Origin: Arion vulgaris
Lineage: Eukaryota; Mollusca; Gastropoda; Stylommatophora; Arionidae
Length of the DNA stretch: 64,000 nt
Assembly (NCBI GenBank): GCA_020796225.1
Contig: CM036774.1
Span: 26,212,791-26,276,790, forward strand
Direction: 5' to 3'
Made by a program: the position numbers and the translations under genes. The notes below the pieces were generated by a model that made no database searches, was not told where the DNA came from, and saw nothing but the letters and a program-made list of their open reading frames with translations. Positions 21,152-31,470 of the stretch are shown one piece after another; the first letter of the stretch is position 1; each line of letters opens with the position of its first letter.

Positions 21152-21460
21152 CCCTTCCTTATATAATGTTATTTCCACATAACTGGGTCAGCAACGTTTC
21201 TCCATTTGTTTCTAGCATGGGCAGGTAATACGGGAAATGTGTCCTGTCTTGTTTCATCCAAAGGAAAGACAAAGTACATACATCTGGAATGAAGCTGGGT
21301 TTGCAGGGATGTCCGAATATGGAATCACATGTTAATCTAACCATCAACTGCCTTAGGGTCCTTCCCTCCAGATTTGTGGTCAAGGTTTACTCCTCTAGCC
21401 TTCTGTATCGCAGTGCTGACCCCCACAAGACATTTTGATATTTTCTTCCCTAGCATTTAG
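21152..21460. other. unassigned region
   Basis: A 74-codon minus frame (21159-21383) is open but shows no known motif. Not called as a gene. Confidence 0.4.
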
Positions 21461-21471
21461 CTCTCCCGAGC

Positions 21472-21623
21472 CAGCGCTTCTCCTCCACCCCACATGGCAG
21501 TGTGTTTGACAATTGCAGATGGTACTGTCTACATAATAGTACTAGACCAGCGCTTCTCCTCCACCCCACATGGCAGTGTGTTTGGCAATTGCAGATGGTA
21601 CCGTCTACATAATATTACTAGAC
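21472..21623 (+). repeat. 76-bp direct duplication
   Basis: Two copies starting CAGCGCTTCTCCTCCACCCC (about 21472 and 21548), differing at a few bases. The second copy ends in TACTAGAC, which is the target of the next MITE. Confidence 0.85.
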
Positions 21624-22076
21624 CAGCGTTTCCCAAAGTGGGCGGTACCACCCCAGTGGGCGCTGAAACGTTCTAGGAGGGGGCGATAGCGGGTTCAGGA
21701 GAATTTGGGGATGTTCAGGCGATTAGGGGTCGGTGGCTCCTTAAAGAAGAAATTTATAATAAATATTTTAAAATAAATTTGTTTCGTGATTTTGCAATTG
21801 AAAAATCATTGAAAATTTGAATTCTACATTTTAATTCATCTTATGCCCGTCTTACACGATCCATTTTTCATCAATTTTCTATTTCATGTATATAATCATT
21901 TGAAAATTGACCATGTATGACAGAAATAGATATCAATTTTCTCGGTCAAAGATAAAATAGAGCATGTATATATATGGGAGGGGGGCGTTGGCAAACTGTT
22001 ATAATGTGGAGGGAGGGCGTTACAAAGTTTATGTCGTGCAAAGTGGGCGGTGGGCCGAAAAGTTTGGGAATCTATG
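21624..22076. mobile_element. hAT-M2 MITE copy 1, 453 bp
   Basis: Ends CAGCGTTTCCCAAAGTGGG and, inverted, CATAGATTCCCAAA. A perfect 8-bp duplication TACTAGAC flanks it (21616-21623 and 22077-22084). TIRs of the CAG.G.TTC.CAAA type are known from hAT elements. The centre is AT-rich with inverted repeats (CAATTTTCTATTTCATGTAT). It has no transposase. Second copy at 63437-63869. Confidence 0.92.
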
Positions 22077-22231
22077 TACTAGACCTTATAATGATGACAA
22101 TTTCAGTTCATATTTAGTTCATATTCAGTTCATATTCAGTTCATATGTGAAGATCTAGTGATCGAGCGCTAAGAACACCGTCATCCTAATCTTGAACATA
22201 CACGTTGAAGATTGTGATTTTTTTGCACCAT

Positions 22232-23255
22232 ATCCTTGGTGAAATTAATTATCTAACTTACAACACTGTTCAGATGTTGGTGAAATTAATTATCTAACTT
22301 ACAACACTGTTCAGATGTTGGTGAAATTAATTATCTAACTTACAACACTGTTCAGATGTTGGTGAAATTAATTATCTAACTTACAACACTGTTCAGATGT
22401 TGGTGAAATTAATTATCCAACTTACAACACTGTTCAGATGTTGGTGAAATTAATTATCCAACTTACAACACTGTTCAGATGTTGGTGAAATTAATTATCT
22501 AACTTACAACACTGTTCAGATGTTGGTGAAATTAATTATCTAACTTACAACACTGTTCAGATGTTGGTGAAATTAATTATCTAACTTACAACACTGTTCA
22601 GATGTTGGTGAAATTAATTATCTAACTTACAACACTGTTCAGATGTTGGTGAAATTAATTATCTAACTTACAACACTGTTCAGATGTTGGTGAAATTAAT
22701 TATCTAACTTACAACACTGTTCAGATGTTGGTGAAATTAATTATCTAACTTACAACACTGTTCAGATGTTGGTGAAATTAATTATCTAACTTACAACACT
22801 GTTCAGATGTTGGTGAAATTAATTATCTAACTTACAACACTGTTCAGATGTTGGTGAAATTAATTATCTAACTTACAACACTGTTCAGATGTTGGTGAAA
22901 TTAATTATCTAACTTACAACACTGTTCAGATGTTGGTGAAATTAATTATCTAACTTACAACACTGTTCAGATGTTGGTGAAATTAATTATCTAACTTACA
23001 ACACTGTTCAGATGTTGGTGAAATTAATTATCTAACTTACAACACTGTTCAGATGTTGGTGAAATTAATTATCTAACTTACAACACTGTTCAGATGTTGG
23101 TGAAATTAATTATCTAACTTACAACACTGTTCAGATGTTGGTGAAATTAATTATCTAATTTACAACACTGTTCAGATGTTGGTGAAATTAATTATCTAAT
23201 TTACAACACTGTTCAGATGTTGGTGAAATTAATTATCCAACTTACAACACTGGTG
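22232..23255 (+). repeat. 41-bp minisatellite, about 25 copies
   Basis: Extremely uniform 41-bp units starting GATGTTGGTGAAATTAATTA. Only single-base variants (ATCTAAC, ATCCAAC, ATCTAATTT) occur and cluster in neighbouring units. No frames persist, since 41 is not a multiple of three. Confidence 0.97.
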
Positions 23256-23384
23256 AAGTATCTGATAAGCTTCATTTACTCGTCCGTAAATGAAGATCTG
23301 TAGTGTACATAGCTTTCATCGGTAGCATCCTACGACAAACTCCTTTTAACACGCGATACAAGATAAGACACTCAAGAATAACTG

Positions 23385-23722
23385 GTCGAGTTAGTTAGCG
23401 CTTACTTGTATCGTAGTTCGGACTGATCATGGGTTTGATTCCATACTTACTCCCTCTTCTTTAACTAATTTGATTTCTGTGTTGGGTGATATATTTCTGA
23501 GTTCCACATTAAGAAACGGTTCGGGTTCAATCCCACAGTAGGCTGAAATATTTGTCTGCCCATAACGGATTTCAGATCGACCCAGCCTCAAATGGGAACC
23601 AGAAAAAAGCACAGTAAAATGCGGCCGGCGGGATATTTACATCACCCATCGTGTGCCGAGTGTTAGTGAAAAATATGTGCCTAACACGTTATTACCCAAT
23701 CTACCTGGAGGATTACTAAAAT
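23385..23722 (+). mobile_element. SINE-4 copy with extended 5' tRNA-like part
   Basis: The canonical SINE-4 body lies at 23512-23720 (GGGTTCAATCCCACAGTAGG, CAGATCGACCCAGCCTC, CATCACCCATCGTGTGCC). Upstream, TTAGTTAGCGCTTACTTG and GGGTTTGATTCC look like a second, older tRNA-like A/B box pair, so the copy may be dimeric or inserted next to another SINE. Confidence 0.7.
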
Positions 23723-23763
23723 GACGAACGTGGATGTGTTGAAGGAAGCCAATACACAGAGAA

Positions 23764-24302
23764 AGATTATCATCAATATAAGACAGAGGTAATCATCAAT
23801 ATAAGACAGAGGTAATCATCAATATAAGACAGAGGTAATCATCAATATAAGACAGAGGTAATCATCAATATAAGACAGAGGTAATCATCAATATAAGACA
23901 GAGGTAATCATCATTATAAGACAGAGGTAATCATCATTATAAGACAGAGGTAATCATCAATATAAGACAGAGGTAATCATCAATATAAGACATAGGTAAT
24001 CATCAATATAAGACAGAGGTAATCATCAATATAAGACAGAGGTAATCATCAATATAAGACAGAGGTAATCATCATTATAAGATAGAGGTAATCATCAATA
24101 TAAGACAGAGGTAATCATCAATATAAGACATAGGTAATCATCAATATAAGACATAGGTAATCATCAATATAAGACAGAGGTAATCATCAATATAAGACAG
24201 AGGTAATCATCATTATAAGACATAGGTAATCATCAATATAAGACAGAGGTAATCATCAATATAAGACAGAGGTAATCATCAATATAAGACAGAGGTAATC
24301 AT
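23764..24302 (+). repeat. 23-bp array derived from LINE codons
   Basis: About 23 units of AATCATCAATATAAGACAGAGGT (core ATCATCAATATAAGACAGAG). The unit equals the flanking pol sequence encoding IINIRQR. Because 23 is not a multiple of three, the expansion happened after coding ability was lost or destroyed it. Confidence 0.95.
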
Positions 24303-24344
24303 CATTTTCCGGACATATAATGAGAAGGGGATGCTTAGAATAAA

Positions 24345-24520
24345 TTGTGACAACCGGTACAATCGAGGAGAGACGTGACAGAGGAAGATAAATGGAGAAA
24401 ATTGTGACAACCGGTACAATCGAGGAGAGACGTGACAGAGGAAGACAAATGGAGAAAATTGTGACAACCGGTACAATCGAGGAGAGATGAAACAGAGGAA
24501 GACAAATGGAGAAAATTGTG
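24345..24520 (+). repeat. 57-bp LINE-derived tandem repeat
   Basis: Three units begin TTGTGACAACCGGTACAATC at 24345, 24402 and 24459. Each encodes TTGTIEERRDRGRQMEK, so the repeat is 19 codons long and keeps the frame apart from a few stops. Confidence 0.95.
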
Positions 24521-24662
24521 GACATCATGGCACGGAATAACATCAACATCTGAGATGATAGCAAACACCAGTGACAGAGATTTGTGGAGATCCATGATCG
24601 CCTACGCCAGCCGGTACGGCACCTGATGACGATGACCTCGAGGTAGGAAAAAAGGTTCCTAT

Positions 24663-24827
24663 CAGTGGCGGCTCGTGCTCATTTTTGTTGGTGGGGCCAG
24701 ACACAAATTTTCGTAAAATCATGATTTTGGGTTAGGTATATTTTAATTTACAAAATAATAAATACACTTTATACATTATTTTTGGTGGGGCCCGACCCCA
24801 CTGGCCCTTAATGACGAACCGCCACTG
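24663..24827. mobile_element. hAT-M1 MITE copy 2, 165 bp
   Basis: Ends CAGTGGCGGCTCGTGCTCAT and the inverted TTAATGACGAACCGCCACTG, flanked by the perfect 8-bp duplication GTTCCTAT (24655-24662, 24828-24835). It is inverted relative to copy 1 and has no REP-9 insert, which makes it the empty-site reference. Confidence 0.93.
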
Positions 24828-24835
24828 GTTCCTAT

Positions 24836-25050
24836 ACATTACTATCCCTAGAGTTCCACCAACCAAGTCTAACATCTGCTAGCGTTGTGTATAAATACTT
24901 GTACTAGCGGAGAGCTCATTAATTATGATTAACAAAAAACACACAGGATTACTATATTCGTTTTTGTGAAGTTTTTTAATCATTTATTTATGTAGTGTTT
25001 CATTGATTATAACCGTCATTTCCTCTTCCTGTCTGTAACATCTGCTCGTT
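24836..25050. other. unassigned spacer
   Basis: AT-rich; no gene or repeat seen. Confidence 0.5.
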
Positions 25051-25556
25051 GAACACAATCTTCATCTTTCATCGTCTCATTCACATTCAACATTTCATCT
25101 TCTCATTCACATTCAACATTTCATCGTCTCATTCACATTCAACATTTCATCGTCTCATTCACATTCAACGTTTCATCGTCTCATTCACATTCAACGTTTC
25201 ATAGTCTCATTCACATTCAACATTTCATCGTCTCATTCACATTCAACGTTTCATAGTCTCATTCACATTCAACATTTCATCGTCTCATCTACATTCAACA
25301 TTTCATCGTCTCATCTACATCCACATTCAACATTTCATCGTCTCATCTACATCCACATTCAACATTTCATCGTCTCATCTACATCCACATTCAACATTTT
25401 ATCGTCTCATCTACATCCACATTCAACATTCAACATTTTATCGTCTCATCTACATCCACATTCAACATTTTATCGTCTCATCTACATTCAACATTTCATC
25501 GTCTCATCTACATTCAACATTTCATCGTCTCATCTACATTCAACATTTCATAGACA
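25051..25556 (+). repeat. 24- to 36-bp minisatellite
   Basis: About 19 units with CATTCAACATTTCATCGTCT. Left half units add CATTCA; right half units add CATCTACATC or CATCTACATCCA, so subtypes are arranged in blocks. Confidence 0.95.
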
Positions 25557-25627
25557 TCAGTTTGTAGTAGCAATTCTCCATGTTAGAATGATATCAACAA
25601 ACTATATTCTTCTACTTCTTCTTCTGC

Positions 25628-25945
25628 TGTAGCTTTCTCACTAGATTGGGATTTCGGATTCTCTAATAAATATTCTTCTTCTAACGCTCAATATGGACTA
25701 CCTTGTTAACCACTCTCTAGAATTCCTATGTGATCTGAGCCTAAGAGCGGTTTACGTTGTGCCAGTTATACGTCTACAAGTAGGCTAGCACATTCGATTT
25801 CTGCGACGCTTTTTAGTTGTTAGAGTAGCTTCCTAGGTCCTACATCAGTCGTCTCTTACGACATGCCTTGTAGGTCCTACATCAGTCGTCTCTTACGACA
25901 TGCCTTGTAGGTCCTACATCAGTCGCCTCTTACGACATGCATAAC
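25628..25945 (-). mobile_element. SINE-2 copy with internal triplication
   Basis: Antisense SINE-2 from about 25665. Its inner segment AGGTCCTACATCAGTCGTCT (37 bp) is repeated three times at 25836-25941. Just before it (25630-25665) lies a piece matching the 120-bp repeat of 31.5 kb (TTTCTCACTAGATTGGGATT). Confidence 0.75.
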
Positions 25946-25964
25946 CCTTTGAAATGCAAGTAAG

Positions 25965-26205
25965 TCACCATGAACACTACAAGAGCAATGTAAAACACAA
26001 TCTTTATCCCCATATTCTGCTACCAGTACCAAACATGGACACTGACATCAAACTATAGAAGAACACTAATCACGACAGAGATGAAGTCTCTACGCAGAAT
26101 GTTGGAAGTATCAAGAAGAGACTAGTTTTAGAAAGGAAGACATCAGAGGAAATGGTGGGTACAACATCAGTACCGAACTTGATCAAGAAACAATAAATTC
26201 AATGA
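25965..26205 (+). pseudogene. LINE fragment, RT end
   Basis: Reads NTIFIPILCYQYQTWTLTSN and TTEMKSLRRMLEVSRRD, equivalent to the F.P.L.YG...W and LRR.L motifs of other LINE copies here. Short and interrupted. Confidence 0.65.
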
Positions 26206-26257
26206 TTCAGTCACATAAACAGAGTACAGTGCACCTCCAACAGTAATGTTACTTTGA

Positions 26258-26398
26258 TAAAGTGCATACAAAGTTAAGGCCTTGTTGGTCGAAACCTTGC
26301 TGTATTTTGTCATTGTTTTTGTAATTTGTAAAACTACAGTACTTTGTAATTACGTGTTTTGCCAATCAAATAGTTTACTGCAGTTCCATATATATATA
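26258..26398 (+). repeat. Penelope-like module with hammerhead-like core, copy 1
   Basis: Shares about 120 bp with 56953-57102: AAGGCCTTGTTGGTCGAAAC, CTGTATTTTGTCATTG, AAAACTACAGTACTTTG and CAAATAGTTTACTGCAG. GGCC-loop-GGTC-GAAAC is the stem II plus GAAA part of hammerhead ribozymes carried by Penelope-like elements. Here the CUGAUGA part has been disrupted by extra bases. Confidence 0.5.
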
Positions 26399-26449
26399 TA
26401 CAAAGTTAAAGGTCGCCCACGCAGAAGGTAGACAACATAAATCACAGAT

Positions 26450-26602
26450 TGTTTATTGTTTGTTTGTTATGTAGAAGTCACACCTCTTTAAGCCTACCAC
26501 GCCCTTTCAACCTAAGACAAACCTTGTTTTAGTTATATCTGATCGTGTCAACCAACAAACATGAAAAATCAGAATTACCTTCTGTTGGAGAATCCAATAG
26601 TC
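26450..26602 (+). mobile_element. REP-9 copy 2
   Basis: Matches 16942-17109 through GTTTGTTTGTTATGTAG, CCACGCCCTTTCAACCTAAG, CCAACAAACATGAAAAATCA and GGAGAATCCAATA. Confidence 0.75.
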
Positions 26603-26639
26603 ACAAGTTATTTTTAACAATAACACAGGCAGTGAACTG

Positions 26640-26725
26640 CACTATTTAAGTAGCGCACACAAAGCCCGTTCTAGAAATCTCTTCTTATCCTGACGCTGTG
26701 AGACAAAAACAAGAGTAGAGCACAG
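26640..26725 (+). repeat. REP-10 copy
   Basis: Contains TATTTAAGTAGCGCACAC and CCCGTTCTAGAAATCTCTTC TTATCCTGACGCT. Also present at 28.78 and 42.06 kb. It lies near REP-9 here and at 28.8 kb but in the opposite order. Confidence 0.65.
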
Positions 26726-26790
26726 AAGTAAAAGGTGTGCACAACATTTTGTTCTACAGATAAACGAATGTGCACTTGAAAAGGAATATC

Positions 26791-27046
26791 TTCTTCTTCT
26801 TTTTCTTTGCGTTCGTTCTTTACGATCAATTTCAATCACTCTTTGTGATATGTTTGATCTTTGCCAAGAACGTGTATACGTTGCACATTGGTTTGGTAGG
26901 CCCCTAAATGCATAGACTTCTACACGCTTAGGATACATGCATCCGATTTCAGCCAACCTCCTTAGCCGCCACTTACGATATTCGTGGCGGTAACAGTGGT
27001 TCTATTCTTTATACCCCAAATTTGGGCCCCGGTAACCACTCGGGCA
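26791..27046 (-). mobile_element. SINE-1, full length, 13-bp TSD
   Basis: Antisense SINE-1 with a perfect 13-bp duplication GAAAAGGAATATC (26778-26790 and 27047-27059). Complete head and GAAGAA tail. A 104-codon frame over it is incidental. Confidence 0.93.
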
Positions 27047-27094
27047 GAAAAGGAATATCTGATAGAAGATAACCGCTCAGGAGCAGAAAATTCT

Positions 27095-27312
27095 ATTTGT
27101 GGTTGAAAACTTTGATAAGATCTGAGAGAGAAGGAAAACTTTGATAAGATCAGAGAGAAGGAAAACTTTGATAAGATCAAGAGACGGAAACTTTGATAAG
27201 ATCAGAGAGACGGAAAACTTTGATAAGATCAGAGAGATGAAAACTTTGATAAGATCAGAGAGACGGAAAAATTTGATAAGATCAGAGAGAGAAGGAAAAC
27301 TTTGATAAGATG
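27095..27312 (+). repeat. 27-bp minisatellite
   Basis: Eight units with core AAAACTTTGATAAGATCAGA, with variable GAGAGA lengths. Confidence 0.93.
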
Positions 27313-27349
27313 CTTCAAAGTTGACGTCCGAGATTGTATACAGAAGAAG

Positions 27350-28168
27350 AAAATTATGAAGATTTAGTGACGGGTTGTGCCAGGCATCGATTGATAGAAA
27401 TTTGAGTGACAGGGTTGTGCCAGGCACCGATTGATAGAAATTTAGTGACGGGTCGTGTCAGGCACCGATTGATAGAAATTTAGTGACGGGTTGTGCCAGG
27501 CACCGATTGATAGAAATTTAGTGACGGGTTGTGTCAGGCACCGATTGATAGAAATTTAGTGACGGGTTGTGCCAGGCATCGATTGATAGAAATTTAGTGA
27601 CGGGTTGTGCCAGGCACCGATTGATAGAAATTTAGGGACGGGTTGTGTCAGGCACCGATTGATAGAAATTTAGTGACGGGTTGTGCCAGGCATCGATTGA
27701 TAGAAATTTAGTGACGGGTTGTGTCAGGCACCGATTGATAGAGATTTAGTGACGGGTTGTGTCAGGCACCGATTGATAGAGATTTAGTGACGGGTTGTGC
27801 CAGGCACCGATTGATAGAAATTTAGTGACGGGTTGTGTCAGGCACCGATTGATAGAAATTTAGTGACGGGTTGTGCCAGGCATCGATTGATATAAATTTA
27901 GTGACGGGTTGTGTCAGGCACCGATTGATAGAAATTTAGTGACAGGATGTGCCAGGCATCGATTGATATAAATTTAGTGACGGGTTGTGCCAGGCATCGA
28001 TTGATATACATTTAGTGACGGGTTGTGCCAGGCATCGATTGATATAAATTTAGTGACGGGTTGTGCCAGGCATCGATTGATATAAATTTAGTGACGGGTT
28101 GTGCCAGGCATCGATTGATAGAAATTTAGTGACGGGTTGTGCCAGGCATCGATTGATAGAAATTTAGG
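27350..28168 (+). repeat. 38-bp minisatellite, about 21 copies
   Basis: Units contain TAGTGACGGGTTGTGCCAGG CATCGATTG. Variants TGTCAGGCACC and TGCCAGGCATC alternate in places, and ATATAAATT units cluster at 27880-28085. It ends at an antisense SINE-2. Confidence 0.96.
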
Positions 28169-28170
28169 AT

Positions 28171-28437
28171 TGTCTTCTTCGAACGCTCCATATCGACCAC
28201 CTGTTAACCACTCTTTGTGATTTGTATGTGATCCAAGTCTAAGAGCGATTGTACATTGTGCCAGTAATGCACCTACTGTAATAGTAGGAGAGCACATCCG
28301 ATTTCTGCGAGGATATTTATTTACTGGGTAGCTTCCTGGCTCCTACCTTAGTCGCCTCTTACGACATGCCTTGTAAGTCGCATTACTATTCTTTGCTTCC
28401 CTTGCTAGTCCCGGCAACACACCAGCGAATTAATGAT
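28171..28437 (-). mobile_element. SINE-2 copy
   Basis: Nearly full-length antisense SINE-2, tail TCTTCTTCGAACGCTCCATA at 28171-28194 and head GCAACACACCAG at about 28420. This is a good reference for the family because it has no insertion. Confidence 0.85.
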
Positions 28438-28491
28438 CGAAATATAACATCAAGTTGTCCATTATTGATCGCTTTTAACAAGTTTCTGTCA

Positions 28492-28660
28492 GCCTGCCCA
28501 GCGTGTTCGTAGCGCGTTGGACGACGGGTGACAAACCCCTGTGAGTGCGGTTCAATTCCGCGGGCTAACAAAAAAGCCACAGGTTCTCCATATTTACTAT
28601 GTCCATGGCACCGAGCCGAAGAGCTGAAAGCTCAAGTGCTTCTGGAACAGGGAAAAAATT
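28492..28660 (+). mobile_element. SINE-3 copy
   Basis: Forward copy with CAGCGTGTTCGTAGCGCGTT, GCGGTTCAATTCCGCGGG and AAGTGCTTCTGGAACAGGG. A deletion of about 25 bp removes the GTTCGTGGCACCGAACC part. Confidence 0.88.
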
Positions 28661-28782
28661 CCAAATATTTATTTATATATATATCAAAGGGACGTAATTT
28701 TAATATATACTTTTTGCTATCGATACAAAGCAAAGGTCGCCATGCAAATGATTGACCTCAGAGATAACAGAGGTGACGAAAG

Positions 28783-28868
28783 ACTATTTATGTAGCGCAC
28801 ACATAAGCCCGTTCTAGAAATCTCTTCTTATCCTGACGCTTTGAGGTAAAACAGGAATGGAGAAAAGA
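28783..28868 (+). repeat. REP-10 copy
   Basis: TATTTATGTAGCGCACACAT and CCCGTTCTAGAAATCTCTTC, directly upstream of a REP-9 copy. Confidence 0.65.
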
Positions 28869-28885
28869 AAGCTTGTGTGGTTGTT

Positions 28886-29033
28886 ATGCAGGGGATTACA
28901 GCTTCTTTAATCTGAGGCACGCACTTTCAACCTAAGGACGAACCTTTGTTTTGGTTATATCAGAGCGTGTTGGTCAATAAACATGACAAGTAAAAGTTAT
29001 CTGCTTGCGGAGAATCTAAGATATAGGTGTATA
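28886..29033 (+). mobile_element. REP-9 copy 3
   Basis: GGTTGTTATGCAGGGGATTA, CACGCACTTTCAACCTAAGG, GGTTATATCAGAGCGTGTTG and end AAGATATAGGTG. The shared TATAGGTG end with copy 1 helps define the 3' boundary. Confidence 0.75.
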
Positions 29034-29052
29034 TGCTTTATTGCAATAGTAT

Positions 29053-29252
29053 GCCAACCTGCACAGCGTGTTCGTTGCGCGTTGGACGACGGGTGACAAG
29101 CCTCCTGTGAGTGCGGTTCAATTCCGCGTGCTGACAGAAAAGCCACAGGTTCTCCAGATTTACGGTGTTCGTGACACCGAACTGAAGGTTACGATGTCCA
29201 TGGCACCGAGCCGAAGAGCTGAAAAGCTCAAGTGCTTCTGGATAGAAAAAAA
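29053..29252 (+). mobile_element. SINE-3 copy
   Basis: Full-length forward SINE-3 (CACAGCGTGTTCGTTGCGCG to AAGTGCTTCTGGATAG plus A run). No clear duplication found by eye. Confidence 0.88.
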
Positions 29253-29439
29253 TTGCAATTGTATGGATTTCAGTTTTGCGTGATACATGGATGGGGAAAG
29301 GAAGGGGCAGTGGCAGACTGGTTCTAAAATTATTAGTTTCCTGGAGACAAGGAGGCCCGGGGTCCACTCATAATTATAAAATTATTATTTCAAAGTATAT
29401 AACCCCATGTCAATTTGGTTTCAAATGCGTCTGATTTTG

Positions 29440-29750
29440 TTTTCAAAATCCTTAATTACGTGTTTCATCAGAGAACTTGTCCTGTACAGAACTTTGTTAT
29501 CCTAACAGTCCTTTGCAACTTCTCTAATAGGTCAGATGTTCCGCCTTTGCAGCAGTCATGTTCAAATCATCAGTTACATCCTGAATCTATCTTTTCCATG
29601 GTCTTCCTCTTCTCCTTTTGCCGGGTGCCTCATTCCATGATGATCTTCTCCAACCCTCCGTGTCTCTTTATATGTCCAAAATATTTCAATTCTCTCATTC
29701 TTATTTGTAGTATCAGATAGTTTTCTGTCATTTTGAGTTCTTTCTGTGTA
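29440..29750 (-). pseudogene. LINE family d 3' end
   Basis: On the minus strand: QKELKMTENYLILQIRMREL, KYFGHIKRHGGLEK and RFRM/IQDVTDDLNMTAAKAEH, then KFCTGQ. Several frameshifts. Same family as 10.88, 49.0 and 52.1 kb. Confidence 0.78.
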
Positions 29751-31083
29751 TATCTATTTGTTCTCTTCTCTGTCCATGATTATTTGTTTTATGTTTATTT
29801 ATTTAACATATTTATTGACTTTGCTGCTTCTCCCTTATTCACTTGTTACAAATATACTTGAATCTACTAATGAATGCTGTGTGTATGTTATATGTGTATA
29901 CTTGACTCTACTAATGATCTGTATGTATGTTATATGTGTATACTTGACTCTACTAATGAATGATGTGTGCATGTATGTTATATGTGTATACTTGTGTGTA
30001 TGGGAGCGCTTGTTTCCTCTCATACACACAAACACAAGGCTAATCCCTGTGTTAGTGTTGACACTGCTCGAATTTGACCTGATTTTGATGTTGTGAAATT
30101 GACGCTGTTTATGACAAAATTGACGCGAAATATGACAAAATTAAGCTCTTTTTTTTTTTAAGAGAGCTAGTTGGTTGGATCTTAACTCTTTTCACGCTTT
30201 TCGCCGTACACTGCGCCACAGCGGAAGTCTGTTGAACGCCATTAGCCGCAAACTGCGCCATAGAGTTGCTTCCCTTATAAAAGTCTTTCTAGTTTTACTT
30301 CTACTACTTTTCAACCTTGTTATTCTATTGGGTTATCCAGTTTTCTTCAATTTAGTATATAATAATATATATAATGTTTATTTATTGACGAGTAGTTGGG
30401 ATTGGATTTAAAAAAATATTTTGTTTTTACCTCCTTGATTTAACTTGAAAAATTGAGGGAATAACTCAGTAGAAAGAGTTTAAAAAACGCTAGGCGATGT
30501 GTGCCAAGAAAACTAAGTTTTGTGGTTCGATTTCAATGTTGTGCGATTGTTGTTTTTTCCCCGGAAGCCTCGTAGACTTGCTTACTCTCTATTTATTTAC
30601 AATATTCATTGGCTCCAGTGCTTCTTCGTATTCACGAGATAAATATAGAGAAAGTCACGGAAGCCGCAAGCTGTATCATATACATATACATATACACGAC
30701 CGCCTGCCCAGCCTGTTCGTAGAGTATATACACATATATAATACATATACACAGACACACAAATAGTAGAAAGTAAAGAAGGGAGGTAAATGATTTTTAT
30801 GAAACGTGGTACATGTAAACGAGTTATCTCTTGTGTTTCTTGGCAACAGGTAAATAAGGAAGCTAGGAAAGGGAAGATGTTTTTTTTATTTGCTTGAAGT
30901 CTCAAGTTGATAACGATCTATATTCAAGAAGAAATAGTTTGTTCTCTTGTGCATGCAAACTTGTAATATGTTTGTCTCAACGCGATAGAGGTGTGCATTC
31001 AGGGGGCACGTATTCAGTCTTAATATGGGAAATAGTGACTTTGTATTGTCTAGTAAGGCAGTTTTAAACATATTTTGTATTTG
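29751..31083. other. unassigned region with small repeats
   Basis: Three copies of a TATGTGTATACTTGACTCTA segment at 29886-29995, a T run at 30150, and a 27-bp SINE-3 head fragment at about 30700-30727 (GACCGCCTGCCCAGCCTGTT). No gene supported. Confidence 0.5.
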
Positions 31084-31084
31084 A

Positions 31085-31192
31085 GTCGCCTAGTGGTTAC
31101 CGGGACCCAAATTTGGGGTGTAAAGAATAGAACTTCTGTTACCTGCCACGCATGTCGTAAGAGGTTTGGCTGAAACCGGATGCATGTGTCCG
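31085..31192 (+). mobile_element. truncated SINE-1 head
   Basis: CTAGTGGTTACCGGGACCCA and GGTGTAAAGAATAGAAC mark the head; the tail half is absent and an internal deletion joins GTCGTAAGAGG to TTTGGCTGAAACC. Confidence 0.75.
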
Positions 31193-31465
31193 CTAGGGAA
31201 TGCTAACCCGAAACAAATGCTTTGCAGAAAACGGATGCACCAGGCCGTAAGGCGCATAACATGATGCAACGACACCTTACAATGAGGAATGGGATAACGG
31301 ATTCTACGGTCGCCAATCTGCCTCGGAGATTTAGCCACGCAGTAAGAATGTCAGACCTACCATCACGAGGTGGCCAAAACTTACTGCGGGATGAGGTCGG
31401 CACAAAGAGGAAGCAGAAATCATAGGAATTATATCCTACAGAACTGCCCTAGTATGCAGACTTGA
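31193..31465. other. unassigned segment
   Basis: A 67-codon plus frame and a 66-codon minus frame overlap here (31.2-31.4 kb). The composition is less simple than elsewhere, but I recognise no family. Confidence 0.4.
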
Positions 31466-31470
31466 GAAGA

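Larger units (their letters stand above)
23723..24645 (+). pseudogene. LINE family b pol C-terminus with two tandem expansions
   Basis: Sense reading: TNVDVLKEANTQRKIIINIR, then (after the array) SSFSGHIMRRGCLE, TTGTIEERRDRGRQMEKIVD, and TSDRDLWRSMIAYASRYGT followed by TGATGACGATGA. The family is the same as at 39.8-40.1 kb, where RKRQSSFFGHVMRREV is uninterrupted. Here the part encoding IINIRQRQ has become a 23-bp array and the TGTIEERRDRGRQMEK part a 57-bp array. Confidence 0.85.

Noticed and set aside
22232..23255. CRISPR-like regular repeats
   Set aside because: Units follow one another without unique spacers, and the DNA is clearly eukaryotic. The same holds for the other arrays.
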